From: Paracoccaceae bacterium
GTDB lineage: Bacteria > Pseudomonadota > Alphaproteobacteria > Rhodobacterales > Rhodobacteraceae
Assembly: GCA_017854585.1 (NCBI GenBank)
Contig: JAFMHK010000009.1
Span: forward strand, 1 to 64,000
Reading direction: 5' to 3'
DNA length: 64,000 nucleotides
Of this stretch, positions 1 to 8,101 are shown in pieces. Under the pieces are notes generated by a model. That model was given only the letters and a program-made list of their open reading frames with translations, did not search any database and had not been told where the DNA came from. Made by a program: the position numbers and the translations under genes. Numbering within the stretch: the stretch's first letter is position 1; each line of letters opens with the position of its first letter.

Positions 1-245
1 TGCTTGGAAAGGGTCAGCAGGGGAGATAGCGGAACGAGGGGGGTGAGGGAAGGGGGGGCGGCCAGTCAGGGTGCAAAGCGCGGGGAGAGGGGCCAGCCAA
101 TGCGTCGCGGGGCCGACCGGAGGCGGTGCATCCGTGGCCGTCACGCCGGTTGCGGCGGATCGACCGGCGCGCGGCATCAGATTTCCGCTCGCGCCGCAGC
201 CGGGGCGTGGTATCGTTTTGCTCGCACACTCAGGAGACCGCCCCC
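1..245. other. non-coding left edge
   Basis: I see no convincing gene in this stretch. It is very purine- and G-rich at the start, and the open frames crossing it have compositions unlike the neighbouring proteins. The only functional element visible is the AGGAG ribosome binding site at 232-236 that serves the ParB-like gene starting at 246. A gene ending to the left of the window cannot be excluded. Confidence 0.5.
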
Positions 246-494
246 ATGCTCAAGATCACCGCGTTGCCGATTGCCGACATCCATGTGCCCGTGAAGCGGG
301 TCAAGACGTTGGAGCCGGCGAAAGTGGATGCCTTGGCGAACGACATTCTGGAGAATGGGCAGACCACGCCGATCAGGGTCAGGGCGGACAAGAAGCGGTT
401 CGTGCTGATCGAGGGCTATCACCGGCTGGAGGCGCTGCGCGCGCTGGGCGAGGAGAGCATCGAGGGCTACGTGGTGCAGGCACGGCTGCATTAG
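246..494 (+). CDS. stand-alone ParB/sulfiredoxin-type domain protein
   Basis: This 82-residue protein consists of little more than a ParB N-terminal domain. The diagnostic box is GYHRLEA at residues 57-63, preceded by a strand-helix-strand pattern (I-A-D-I-H near residue 10, then NGQTTPIRVR around 37-46). The domain in ParB binds CTP or acts as a nuclease-like fold, but there is no DNA-binding helix-turn-helix here and no parA nearby, so a segregation role is unlikely. AGGAG at 232-236 lies 9 bases before the ATG, which decides this start over longer frames. Function unknown; the domain call is firm. Confidence 0.75.
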   Translation: MLKITALPIADIHVPVKRVKTLEPAKVDALANDILENGQTTPIRVRADKKRFVLIEGYHRLEALRALGEESIEGYVVQARLH

Positions 495-614
495 AACCGG
501 GGCCTGCGCCTGAATGTGATGACGTCCCGGATTGATCCGTGGGCGCGACTCGGGCATAATCGGCGAAAGGCTGGCAGAGACTGGCCCGTGGATTGTGGCA
601 TGAGGCGATTTGAA

Positions 615-914
615 ATGAGATTCTCCGTACTTCTGGCGGGCGCGTTCCTGTGCATCGCGGGACCAGCCAGCGCCAATGTGATTGAGCGAGCCTGTCTGTC
701 ATCGGGCCGCGAGGCTGCAAACCGAAACCTGTGCGCGTGCATCGGCCGGGTGGCCGATCAGACGTTGAGCCGGAACCAGATGCGCGAGGCCGCACGGTTC
801 TTTGGCGACCCCCAACTGTCGCAGAACGTGCGCATGTCCAGCCGCCCCCGCGATGAGGCATTGTGGACCGCATACCGCAATTTCGGCGATCTGGCGGCGG
901 CGACCTGCGATTAA
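615..914 (+). CDS. secreted small cysteine-containing protein, conserved hypothetical
   Basis: The 99-residue product starts with a signal peptide (hydrophobic core about residues 5-15, probable cleavage after ASA at 18-20), so the mature part should be periplasmic. Four cysteines are present, three in the mature domain (C27, C40 and C42 form two close positions, C98 is next to the C-terminus), which suggests disulphides. I chose ATG 615 because AGG at 603-605 is well spaced and because it puts the signal peptide at the N-terminus. Similar short roseobacter proteins are sometimes labelled arginine transporter, but nothing here supports transport. Its last four bases overlap the end of the convergent phosphatase gene. 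Confidence 0.65.
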   Translation: MRFSVLLAGAFLCIAGPASANVIERACLSSGREAANRNLCACIGRVADQTLSRNQMREAARFFGDPQLSQNVRMSSRPRDEALWTAYRNFGDLAAATCD

Positions 915-1357
915 CCCAGCCGGGTTGCCCATGCGGCGGCGGCCATCTCGATCAGGTCGAGGGCGCCATTGAAGTCGCGTGTATAATAGGGATCGGGCAC
1001 GTCTTGCGGCCCATCGGTCAGCGGGCCGAGGAACAGGGCGAGGTCGGCGATTTGCCGTCCGGACCCTGACGGGGCAAGCTTTTTCAGATCGGCCAAGTTG
1101 GACCTGTCCATTGCAAGGATCAGGTCGAAGCGGTTGAAATCCGCAACACTCACCTGCCGGGCGCGCTGTGCGCTGATGTCATAGCCACGGCTGCGGGCGG
1201 CGGTCTGTGCCGGGGGATAGGGCGGATCGTCCAGATGCCAGCCGCCGGTGCCGGCGCTGTCGATGTGGGCGGTGGGCAGACGGGCACGCAACACGCCTTC
1301 GGCCATGGGGGAGCGGCAGATGTTGCCCAGACACACACAAAGGATTCGATGCGGCAT
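911..1357 (-). CDS. low-molecular-weight protein-tyrosine phosphatase
   Basis: The N-terminus carries the family signature CLGNICRS with catalytic Cys9 and phosphate-binding Arg15 of the C-x5-R loop, and the C-terminal part has the DPYY segment that supplies the general-acid Asp. At 148 residues it is close to the usual 145-160. The family removes phosphate from tyrosine or other small aromatic phosphates in the cytoplasm; in capsule producers (Wzb type) it acts on a Wzc-like kinase, but none is seen here and the capsule genes lie 5 kb away. Two in-frame ATGs upstream (1378, 1384) are possible starts; 1357 matches family N-termini best. It converges on the secreted-protein gene with a 4-base overlap. 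Confidence 0.88.
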   Translation of the reverse strand: MPHRILCVCLGNICRSPMAEGVLRARLPTAHIDSAGTGGWHLDDPPYPPAQTAARSRGYDISAQRARQVSVADFNRFDLILAMDRSNLADLKKLAPSGSGRQIADLALFLGPLTDGPQDVPDPYYTRDFNGALDLIEMAAAAWATRLG

Positions 1358-1563
1358 GGCGGCTTTCGCAAGAGGCATGGACATGGGGGCACGATGGCAG
1401 GCCCGGCGGCGCGGTGCAAACAAACCTGTGCAAAGGGGTGTTTGTGCAGGCTGATTGACAGGCGGCGCGTGGTGTCAGGCCCGCGCAGAAAGCGGATCGA
1501 TCGCGGGATGATCAGCGCCCGCATGCGGGGGGAGGGGTGGGCCGATGGCCCACCCCCGTTGCG

Positions 1564-2034
1564 CTACCCGTCGGTGCCGTGGGCCATGGGGCCGGCATGA
1601 TCTTGGCGTTCAAGATCGACGGGGATCATGATGGTGATGGGATCGGCGTGTTCGAAGGTCAGAGTGACCTCGATCTCGTCACCGTGGTTCAGGGGTTGGC
1701 GCAGACCCATCAGCATGATGTGGTCGCCCCCGCGCCTGAGGACGCGGGTGTCGCCCGCAGCCACGGGGAAGCCTTCGGGGACATGGCGCATCTGCATCAC
1801 GCCATTGCCCGCATCGATGTGGGTGTGCAGTTCCACCCGTTCCGCAATGTCCGATGCGGCGTCGATCACCCGGTCATCGCTGTCCGAGGTGTTGGTGATG
1901 ACAAGGAAGGCCGCGCCGGAGCGGGCCACGGGGCTGGCTGCGCGCGCATAGGCATCATCGACCGTCATTTGTGCGGTGGCGATGGCGGGGGCAAGCGCGA
2001 GGGCCCCCGATAGAAGCAGGGTCTTGAGGGACAT
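1564..2034 (-). CDS. PCuAC-family periplasmic copper chaperone
   Basis: The 156-residue protein has a signal peptide (residues 1 to about 21, ending in ATA) followed by a cupredoxin-like PCuAC domain. The copper(I) ligand set is visible as H70/H72, M80/M82 and then H105-x-M107, matching the H-x(about 10)-M-x(about 21)-H-x-M pattern. Members deliver copper to the CuA site of cytochrome c oxidase or sequester periplasmic copper. A histidine near the C-terminus (MAHG) may add a ligand. It follows the DUF2946-like gene by 43 bases on the same strand, a pairing consistent with a small copper operon. Confidence 0.9.
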   Translation of the reverse strand: MSLKTLLLSGALALAPAIATAQMTVDDAYARAASPVARSGAAFLVITNTSDSDDRVIDAASDIAERVELHTHIDAGNGVMQMRHVPEGFPVAAGDTRVLRRGGDHIMLMGLRQPLNHGDEIEVTLTFEHADPITIMIPVDLERQDHAGPMAHGTDG

Positions 2035-2077
2035 GGTGTCCGTCTCCGTCTTGATGTCTGGAAAGGGCGAAGGGGTG

Positions 2078-2455
2078 TCAGACCCCGACGGGCGGGCCGC
2101 GCCCGTTGCCGCCCATCACCACCCGCCCGGCTTGGGCCAAGGCAAGGGTGGGCACGTCCAAAGGCCAGACACGCGGCGACGCGGCGGCGAGATCGGGTGT
2201 GGGCAGAATCGCCAGCGCCCCGATCAGACAATCAGGACACAGCGGGTCATGGGCCGTGATCGGTTGGCCATCGGCGTCCAGCAGGGGCAACCCCATGCTG
2301 TCGGTCAGGACTGCGACCGCGCCGCCATCAATGCAATAGATCTCGCCTGCCGCCACCATATCGGCGCGCGCGACGGACATGGCCACGCCTGTCACTGCAA
2401 GCACGATGGCAAGCAGGACGGCGGATATGGAGCGGTGGATAGCCATTACGTTCAT
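2078..2455 (-). CDS. DUF2946-like membrane-anchored or secreted protein
   Basis: The 125-residue product has a hydrophobic segment (about residues 10-28) that is either a signal peptide or an anchor, then a small domain with an isolated Cys, a CPDC motif and an RGPP segment at the very C-terminus. The C-x-x-C plus RGPP layout recalls DUF2946 proteins that accompany copper-related genes; that assignment is by memory of the pattern. It lies immediately upstream of the PCuAC gene, so a role in copper handling is an inference from context. A start at 2533 would run through the rpmB terminator, so I prefer 2455 (or 2446), preceded by a GCAGGT site. Confidence 0.55.
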   Translation of the reverse strand: MNVMAIHRSISAVLLAIVLAVTGVAMSVARADMVAAGEIYCIDGGAVAVLTDSMGLPLLDADGQPITAHDPLCPDCLIGALAILPTPDLAAASPRVWPLDVPTLALAQAGRVVMGGNGRGPPVGV

Positions 2456-2489
2456 AGCTATGACCTGCGCGGCGCTGGTGCGCTGCGAC

Positions 2490-2530
2490 AAAAAGCCATC
2501 AGCCCCGCGCCGTGGGGCGCGAGGCTGATG
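2490..2530 (-). terminator. rho-independent terminator of rpmB
   Basis: Read on the minus strand, CATCAGCC pairs with GGCTGATG (outer arms at 2497-2504 and 2523-2530) and an inner CGCGCC/GGCGCG stem continues it after one mismatch. The hairpin is followed two bases later by five T residues (A run at 2490-2494 on the plus strand). It lies 22 bases after the rpmB stop codon. Confidence 0.85.
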
Positions 2531-2552
2531 CAATCACACATACGCGGAAGGA

Positions 2553-2840
2553 TCAGGCGGTCGCCTGTGCCTTTGCGATGTCTTTCTTGATCTTCAGTGC
2601 CTTTTCCGACAGTTCCACATCCTTGGCTTTCGCCATGAACGCGTCAAGGCCACCGCGGTGATCCACGGTGCGCAAAGCTGCGTTGGAGATGCGCAGCTTG
2701 AAGCTGCGGTCCAACACGTCGGACCCAAGGGTCACTTCGGTCAGGTTCGGCAAAAACCGGCGGCGGGTCCGGTTCTTGGCGTGGCTGACGTTATTGCCCG
2801 TCATCGGGCCCTTGCCGGTCAATTCGCAAACACGCGACAT
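2553..2840 (-). CDS. rpmB: 50S ribosomal protein L28
   Basis: The start [20 protein letters not shown] and the following [10 protein letters not shown] are diagnostic of L28, a component of the large ribosomal subunit. At 95 residues it has the alphaproteobacterial length, with the lysine- and alanine-rich C-terminal extension usual in this class. GAGGA 8 bases before the ATG is a good ribosome binding site. It is transcribed alone and ends at a clear intrinsic terminator. Confidence 0.97.
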   Translation of the reverse strand: MSRVCELTGKGPMTGNNVSHAKNRTRRRFLPNLTEVTLGSDVLDRSFKLRISNAALRTVDHRGGLDAFMAKAKDVELSEKALKIKKDIAKAQATA

Positions 2841-2993
2841 CGGTTCATCCTCGCTCAGAAACTAAAACGGGCGCTGGAGCAGGTCTCCACGCCCAGAAAT
2901 CTGCTGGCGGGATAGGCGGCAGGGCCATGGGTGTCAAGCGCGAATACTGTTTTGGGGCCTGACAGACGACACCTTGCCAGCTAGCTTGCGCCA

Positions 2994-3668
2994 ATGACCC
3001 GTGAAACCGATTTATACCTGCCGATCAAGTCATTTCTGGAGGCGCAGGGCTATGAGGTGAAGGCCGAGGTTGCCAGCGCCGACGTCGTCGCGTGCCGTGA
3101 CGGGGAGGACCCCCTGATCATCGAGATGAAGACGGGATTCGCGCTGGCGCTGTTTCATCAGGGGATCGCGCGGCAAGCCGTCAGCGATTGGGTCTACGTG
3201 GCGGTCCCGCGCGGCACCGGGCGGGCGTTCCAAAAGGCGCTGGCGGAAAACACCCGGTTGGCGCGGCGGTTGAGCCTTGGGCTTTTGACAGTCCGGTTGC
3301 CCGATGGGCTGGTTGAAGCACATGCGGACCCCGGCCCCTATGAGCCGCGCAAATCGGCGCGCAAACGGGCGACATTGCTGCGCGAATTCGCCCGGCGGCA
3401 GGGCGACCCGAACCTTGGCGGCACGCGGGGGCGGATCATGACAGCCTACAGGCAAGATGCTATGGCCTGCGCCGCGCATCTCGCGGCCCATGGCCCGTGC
3501 AAGGGCGCGGCGGTCAAGGCGGCGACTGGGGTGGCGCGCGCCACAACCATCATGCGGGACGACCATTACGGGTGGTTCGTGAAGGTCGAGACAGGTGTCT
3601 ATTGCCTGACGGAAAAGGGGACCTGTGATCTTGCGGATGGGCAGGATGCCAGCGGGGCGGCAAAATGA
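2994..3668 (+). CDS. DUF2161-type PD-(D/E)XK nuclease-fold protein
   Basis: The 224-residue protein carries a nuclease-superfamily core near the N-terminus: an acidic residue at D30, then E44-x-K46 in LIIEMKT, with hydrophobic strands around them. The C-terminal part (about 145-215) resembles a winged-helix module (ACAAHLAAHGP, then a YGWFVKVETGVYCLT segment). The architecture matches DUF2161 proteins, often labelled phosphodiesterases; nucleic-acid cleavage is an inference from the fold. Its stop codon overlaps the ATG of the next gene (ATGA), so the two are translationally coupled. Confidence 0.75.
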   Translation: MTRETDLYLPIKSFLEAQGYEVKAEVASADVVACRDGEDPLIIEMKTGFALALFHQGIARQAVSDWVYVAVPRGTGRAFQKALAENTRLARRLSLGLLTVRLPDGLVEAHADPGPYEPRKSARKRATLLREFARRQGDPNLGGTRGRIMTAYRQDAMACAAHLAAHGPCKGAAVKAATGVARATTIMRDDHYGWFVKVETGVYCLTEKGTCDLADGQDASGAAK

Positions 3669-4093
3669 GACACACGGTGTTCACCGTGCAGACCCGTGGG
3701 CCGGGCCTGACCGAGATCACGCAAGATGTCGGTGGCTGGCTGGCGGGACAGGGCGACGGCGTTCTGACGCTGTTTATCCGCCACACCTCGGCCAGCCTGC
3801 TGGTGCAGGAAAACGCCGACCCCGATGTGCAGCGCGATCTGATCGCGTATTTCAGCCGATTGGTGCCGCCTGCGGATGATCCGGCGATGGCGTATCTGAC
3901 CCACACGCAGGAGGGGGCGGACGACATGCCGGCCCATATCAAGGCGGCAGTGATGCCCGTCAGCCTGTCGATCCCGGTGCTGGCGGGCGCGCCGGTGCTG
4001 GGCACGTGGCAGGGGATCTACGTGGTGGAACACCGGCGCGCGCCGCATCGGCGGCAGGTGGCGGCGATGTTCGTCGGCACCGAGGTGTCCTGA
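3665..4093 (+). CDS. yjbQ: YjbQ family (UPF0047) protein
   Basis: The 142-residue sequence contains the UPF0047 landmarks: FIRHTSASLLVQEN with its conserved His and the C-terminal GTWQGIYVVEHR strand. Some members have weak thiamine-phosphate synthase activity in vitro, but the physiological role is not settled. Length is normal for the family. It overlaps the preceding DUF2161 gene by four bases. Confidence 0.9.
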   Translation: MRHTVFTVQTRGPGLTEITQDVGGWLAGQGDGVLTLFIRHTSASLLVQENADPDVQRDLIAYFSRLVPPADDPAMAYLTHTQEGADDMPAHIKAAVMPVSLSIPVLAGAPVLGTWQGIYVVEHRRAPHRRQVAAMFVGTEVS

Positions 4094-4188
4094 CGGGGGT
4101 GCTGCGGCGCAGGCCGTGCACTGGCGGGGCCATCTTGCCCGATGCTGCCTCCAAATGCTGTGGCAAAAACTCCGCACTACCCAACGTC

Positions 4189-4218
4189 TATGGATAAGCC
4201 TATAGTCGCTGTGGATAA
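4189..4218 (+). promoter_or_regulatory. two DnaA-box-like sites upstream of nrdR
   Basis: TGTGGATAA at 4210-4218 is the exact complement of the consensus DnaA box TTATCCACA. TATGGATAA at 4189-4197 differs from it by one base, has the same orientation and starts 21 bp upstream, two helical turns away. They lie 72-101 bases before the nrdR start codon, in the only sizeable gap before it. DnaA control of nucleotide-reduction genes is known in other bacteria; here it is an inference. Confidence 0.5.
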
Positions 4219-4289
4219 CTGGGCATAAGACCCTAACAGGCGGGAATTCGCGCCCCACGACGGGCGCCACAGGGATGAAGGGAAAGCCG

Positions 4290-4754
4290 ATGCGCTGTCC
4301 ATTTTGCGGGAACGTCGATACGCAGGTCAAGGACAGCCGTCCGGCAGAAGACCATGTTGCCATACGGCGGCGGCGGTTCTGCCCGGCCTGTGGTGGTCGG
4401 TTCACCACCTATGAACGGGTGCAGTTGCGCGATCTGGTGGTGATCAAGTCCAGCGGCAAGCGAGAGGATTTCGATCGCGACAAGCTTGAACGGTCGATCC
4501 GCATCTCGATGCAGAAGCGCCCGGTCGAGCCTGAGCGGATCGACCAGATGATCAGTGGCATCGTGCGCCGTCTGGAAAGCATGGGCGAGACCGACATTCG
4601 GTCGAAGGTGATCGGCGAGATCGTCATGGAAAGCCTCGCCCGGATCGACACCGTGTCTTATGTGCGGTTCGCCAGCGTCTACAAGAATTTCCAGGCGACC
4701 GACGATTTCGAGGATTTCCTGGCCGAGCTGCGGCCGCCCGCCGCCGATAGTTGA
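4290..4754 (+). CDS. nrdR: transcriptional repressor NrdR
   Basis: NrdR senses ATP/dATP through an ATP-cone and represses ribonucleotide reductase genes. The protein (154 residues) starts MRCPFCG, with the zinc ribbon cysteines CPFC (3-6) and CPAC about 28 residues later, then RFTTYERV and the ATP-cone beginning [13 protein letters not shown]. The family nearly always begins MRCPFC, and AAGGGA at 4278-4283 is correctly spaced for ATG 4290, so I reject the ATG at 4275. It precedes ribD by three bases, the usual alphaproteobacterial order. Confidence 0.96.
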   Translation: MRCPFCGNVDTQVKDSRPAEDHVAIRRRRFCPACGGRFTTYERVQLRDLVVIKSSGKREDFDRDKLERSIRISMQKRPVEPERIDQMISGIVRRLESMGETDIRSKVIGEIVMESLARIDTVSYVRFASVYKNFQATDDFEDFLAELRPPAADS

Positions 4755-4757
4755 TCG

Positions 4758-5876
4758 ATGGGGGCGGATGACGCCCGCTGGATGCGCCTTGCGCTGTCGT
4801 TGGGCGCGCGGGGTGACGGCAATACATGGCCCAATCCGGCCGTGGGTTGCGTGGTGGTGCGTGCGGGCCGCATCGTGGGACGCGGCTGGACCCAGCCGGG
4901 CGGCCGACCCCATGCCGAGGTCATGGCGCTGGCGCAGGCCGGGGCCGCCGCGCAAGGCGCAACCGTTTACGTGACACTGGAACCATGCGCCCATCAAGGG
5001 CAGACGCCGCCCTGCGCCGATGCGTTGGTTGCGGCGGGTGTTGCGCGGGTTGTGATGGCCCTGCGCGATCCCGATCCACGAACGGATGGCGGCGGCGCGG
5101 CGCGGTTGCGCGCGGCCGGGATCATCGTGACCGAAGATGTGGAGGCGGACGCCGCGCGGCGGTCCCATGCGGGGTTCCTGAGCCGGGTGCAGCGTGGGCG
5201 GCCGATGGTGACGCTGAAGCTGGCGACATCGTTTGATGGCCGGATCGCGACGGGCACGGGCGAAAGCCAGTGGATCACCGGCCCCGAGGCGCGGCGCGCG
5301 GTGCATGGGCTGCGCCTGCGCCATGATGCGGTGATGGTGGGGGCGGGCACGGCGCGGGCGGATGACCCGATGCTGACGGTGCGGGGGCTGGGCGCGGTGC
5401 GTCAACCGGTGCGGGTGGTGTTGTCGCGCCGTCTGGACCTGCCGCGCGACGGCCAGTTGGCGCGCACGGCGGGCGATGTGCCGGTCTGGTTGGTGCATGG
5501 CGAGCAGGCCAGCGCCGAGGCGGTGGCGTTCTGGGAGGGGTGCGGGGCGCGGTGTCTGCGGTGCGAAACGGCATCGGCGGGGCAGATCGACGTTGCGGCG
5601 GCCTTGCGGGGTCTGGGCGATCTGGGACTGACGCGGGTGTTTTGCGAGGGCGGCGGCGCGCTGGCGGCATCGTTGCTGGGCGGTGATCTGGTCGATGCGT
5701 TGGTTGGCTTTACCGCCGGGCTGGCGCTGGGCGCGGAGGGGCAGCCGGGGATTGCCGCGCTGGGCGTGGCGCGGTTGGAGGAAGCGCCCCGGTTTTCGCT
5801 TGGCGATGTGCGGGCCATCGGGGGCGACGTGATGACGGCATGGTCACGTATGCCCCGAGGTACGGACAGGCGGTAG
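4758..5876 (+). CDS. ribD: bifunctional riboflavin deaminase/reductase RibD
   Basis: RibD deaminates and then reduces the pyrimidine intermediate of riboflavin synthesis. The N-terminal deaminase domain shows the zinc ligands RPHAEV and EPCAHQGQTPPC with the proton-shuttle Glu. The reductase domain starts near residue 150 (RPMVTLKLATSFDGRIATG) and contains GAGTARADDPMLTVR, which binds substrate and NADPH. At 372 residues it is complete. It follows nrdR by three bases and should be co-transcribed with it; the partner genes ribE, ribBX and ribH lie beyond the capsule insert. Confidence 0.95.
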   Translation: MGADDARWMRLALSLGARGDGNTWPNPAVGCVVVRAGRIVGRGWTQPGGRPHAEVMALAQAGAAAQGATVYVTLEPCAHQGQTPPCADALVAAGVARVVMALRDPDPRTDGGGAARLRAAGIIVTEDVEADAARRSHAGFLSRVQRGRPMVTLKLATSFDGRIATGTGESQWITGPEARRAVHGLRLRHDAVMVGAGTARADDPMLTVRGLGAVRQPVRVVLSRRLDLPRDGQLARTAGDVPVWLVHGEQASAEAVAFWEGCGARCLRCETASAGQIDVAAALRGLGDLGLTRVFCEGGGALAASLLGGDLVDALVGFTAGLALGAEGQPGIAALGVARLEEAPRFSLGDVRAIGGDVMTAWSRMPRGTDRR

Positions 5877-5883
5877 GCACGAA

Positions 5884-5940
5884 GGGGGCTCTGCCCCCGC
5901 ACCTGCGGTGCCCCCCGGATTTTTCAGGCCAAGATGAAGC
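5884..5940 (+). repeat. dispersed intergenic element, copy A, with two small hairpins
   Basis: Directly after ribD lie two perfect short stems: GGGGGC/GCCCCC (5884-5898) and GCACC/GGTGC (5899-5911). A CCGG-ATTTTT segment (to 5924) and the sequence CCAAGATGAAG (5929-5939) follow. The last part recurs upstream of 11701 and, as CCAGAAGAAG, at 37436-37534. Between the convergent ribD and kpsC it could also work as a terminator. Confidence 0.6.
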
Positions 5941-6012
5941 CCAAAGAGGGTGTGTTCGGGCAAAACTCTTGTGGATTTCGAACCTGTCCCCAGTTTTTTC
6001 CACAGCGCGGGA

Positions 6013-8097
6013 TCAGTGCCGCCAGAGCCAGCTTTGCCCCCTGAACCAGCCTTGCAACTTGGCCAGTGCGCGCAGGGCGCGCTTGCGCGGGATGCTGACA
6101 CCGCTTGCCAGCCTGTCGAGCGCGACCTCGACCGGGCAGGGCAGGCCCGTGACGGGATCAAGGTAGCGGGGGTAGGCGATCAGGGCCGCGTGGACGAGGG
6201 CCGGAAGGCTGGGGCGCGCACGGCGGCGGTTGGGGATCGGCCCGAGATCGGTGGTGAGGCCCCAGCCGGCATAGAATGGCGCACCGAGGGTGGTCACGGG
6301 AACGCCGCGGATCAGCGCCTCGAAGCCGAGGCCGCTGGTGATGGTGACGACCCGGTCTGCCCGGGCCAGCAAGCTTGCGGGATCCACGCCATCGGCCACA
6401 TGATCGGCGAGGCGCGCGAGATCGGCGGCGGGAATGGCGCCTTGCCGCAACCCGGCTTCGATATCGGGGTGCGGTTTGTAGACGATGAAGGCCGTCGGGT
6501 TCAGCCGCCGCGCGGTTTCCAGCAGGTCGCGGTTGGTGCGCACCGACCCCGCGCCCTTGAGGATCGAGGCGTCATCCTCGACCTGACCGGGGACCAGAAC
6601 GATGGGGCGGCCATCGGTGTCGGGGAGGGCCGCGGGCGCGCCCTGATTATACTTGGTCAGGCCAAGCGCATTGAGCGTGTCGATGAGCCGTTCGGCGCGC
6701 CGCAGGCGGAGGGCGGGCCAACCGGCGGCCTGTGCAATCAGGCGTTCGAGCCTGCTTTCGCGGGTCGGATCATAGTAGATCCCCAGATCATCGCGGACCA
6801 GTGACAGGGGCGGGATCAGATCGGCGCCCAAGCCGCGTGACCGGATGAAGCCATCTTCCACGCGCGCCAACGGCAGGGCCGCGCGCAGGCAGGCCTGACG
6901 CAGCGCCTCGTCTTCCTTGCCGGCCCAGACAAGGACAGGCCGGTGCGGGGCCACGGCCGCCGCGGGCGTTTGGGCAAAGATGAGGGGGGTGCCTTGCGCG
7001 CCGAACGCCGCCTGCAGGTGGCCGCGTTTCCAGGCCCGCATGCCGATGGCGGTGTGCCCGTTGCGGTCGGTGCGCCAGACGCTCGCCTGTGCCTCGAGCG
7101 TGGCGAGGACGTCTTCCAGTGCGCAGAGGCGATCGCGGTAGGGATCATACCATGTGGGGTGGAGGATCAGGCAGGCAGCCACCAATTGCGCGCGGGTCAG
7201 GGTCCGACCGCGACGCTGGGGCGGTAGGCGGTCGTCTGTCAGGCCCCAGCCGGCGTAGAAAGGCTGCCCGAAGGTGACGGGCTTGTGCCCTGCCAAGATC
7301 GCCTCGAACCCGAGTTGCGAGGTCACGGTATAGACGGCGCGGGCATGATCGAAGAGGCGCACGGGCGAGACCGGGGTGTCCATCAGCACGGCGCGGGCGG
7401 GCAGGTCGGCGGCGTTGAAGTGCCCGGCGCGATGGCCTGCGGCGGTTTCGGGGTGGGTTTTCACCACGATCTGCGCATCCGGGTGGTCGGCCTGCGCCCA
7501 ATACAGCATCTCGCGGAAGCTGTCGGCGGTGGCGCCGCCATGGGTGATGGAGGCATCGCCGCGCGTCTGGTCGACCACCAGCACGTAGCCGGGCGCGGGC
7601 GGGTCCAGCGTGGGATCGACGGCGGCGTATTTCGTGAGGTGGGCATCGGCGATCCGGGCCATGGCATCGCGGGCGCGGTCCAGCAGGGCGGTGTTGTCCA
7701 GCGGATGCGTGGCGAGCAGGGTTTCGAGATCGGAGGGGTGGCTGGCGTCGAAATAGATGCCGCGCCGGTCGATCACGAGGCCGAGGGGCGGTTCGCCGGT
7801 ACGGCCGGGGTGAAGCGAGCGCAGGAACGCATCTTCGACGCGGACAAGCGACGCGCCGGTGGCGGCGGCCACGGTTTCGCCACGCGGCGCATATGGGGAA
7901 TGTCCCCAGACCACCACATCATCCGTTGGTCCGGGTTTGCCGATGCGCAGGTCATGGCCCGCCAGCGTCAGGATGCGGCGCACCCGCCTGTTGGTCAGAA
8001 ACCCGGCGTTAAAATGATAGGCCCGCCGCGGCGCGGCGGCCGCAGCGGGGGTATCGGATGCCGGATCGGGCGGCAGTGCGGGGCCGGATGCGGCCAC
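6013..8097 (-). CDS. kpsC: capsule beta-Kdo transferase KpsC (two-domain)
   Basis: KpsC adds beta-linked Kdo residues to the lysophosphatidylglycerol anchor on which group 2-type capsules are assembled. The 694-residue protein is a tandem of two homologous glycosyltransferase units. Paired landmarks recur in both halves: VRVEDAFLRS and VEDGFIRSRG, GIYFDASHPSDLE and GIYYDPTRESRLE, VVKTHPE and VYKPHPD, and near the end of each half an F-Y-A-G-W-G-L-T motif. The length is close to E. coli KpsC. It is last in the kpsS-OPX-kpsC run, starting 4 bases after the OPX stop codon. An N-terminal proline/alanine-rich tail of about 25 residues precedes the first domain. Confidence 0.93.
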   Translation of the reverse strand: MAASGPALPPDPASDTPAAAAAPRRAYHFNAGFLTNRRVRRILTLAGHDLRIGKPGPTDDVVVWGHSPYAPRGETVAAATGASLVRVEDAFLRSLHPGRTGEPPLGLVIDRRGIYFDASHPSDLETLLATHPLDNTALLDRARDAMARIADAHLTKYAAVDPTLDPPAPGYVLVVDQTRGDASITHGGATADSFREMLYWAQADHPDAQIVVKTHPETAAGHRAGHFNAADLPARAVLMDTPVSPVRLFDHARAVYTVTSQLGFEAILAGHKPVTFGQPFYAGWGLTDDRLPPQRRGRTLTRAQLVAACLILHPTWYDPYRDRLCALEDVLATLEAQASVWRTDRNGHTAIGMRAWKRGHLQAAFGAQGTPLIFAQTPAAAVAPHRPVLVWAGKEDEALRQACLRAALPLARVEDGFIRSRGLGADLIPPLSLVRDDLGIYYDPTRESRLERLIAQAAGWPALRLRRAERLIDTLNALGLTKYNQGAPAALPDTDGRPIVLVPGQVEDDASILKGAGSVRTNRDLLETARRLNPTAFIVYKPHPDIEAGLRQGAIPAADLARLADHVADGVDPASLLARADRVVTITSGLGFEALIRGVPVTTLGAPFYAGWGLTTDLGPIPNRRRARPSLPALVHAALIAYPRYLDPVTGLPCPVEVALDRLASGVSIPRKRALRALAKLQGWFRGQSWLWRH

Positions 8098-8101
8098 GCG
8101 C

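Noticed and set aside
1414-1450. GTGCAAA direct repeats upstream of the phosphatase gene as PccR sites
   Set aside because: They share only the TTTGCA core, have no phasing like the pcc array, and the gene has no link to propionate metabolism.
4233-5498. Minus-strand frame of 421 codons opposite nrdR and ribD
   Set aside because: His/Arg-rich translation typical of antisense in GC-rich DNA; both plus-strand genes are certain.
5970-6004. TGTGGATTT and TTTTCCACA as DnaA boxes between ribD and kpsC
   Set aside because: Each deviates from the consensus, they lie at gene ends, and no origin features (AT-rich unwinding region, box cluster) are present.
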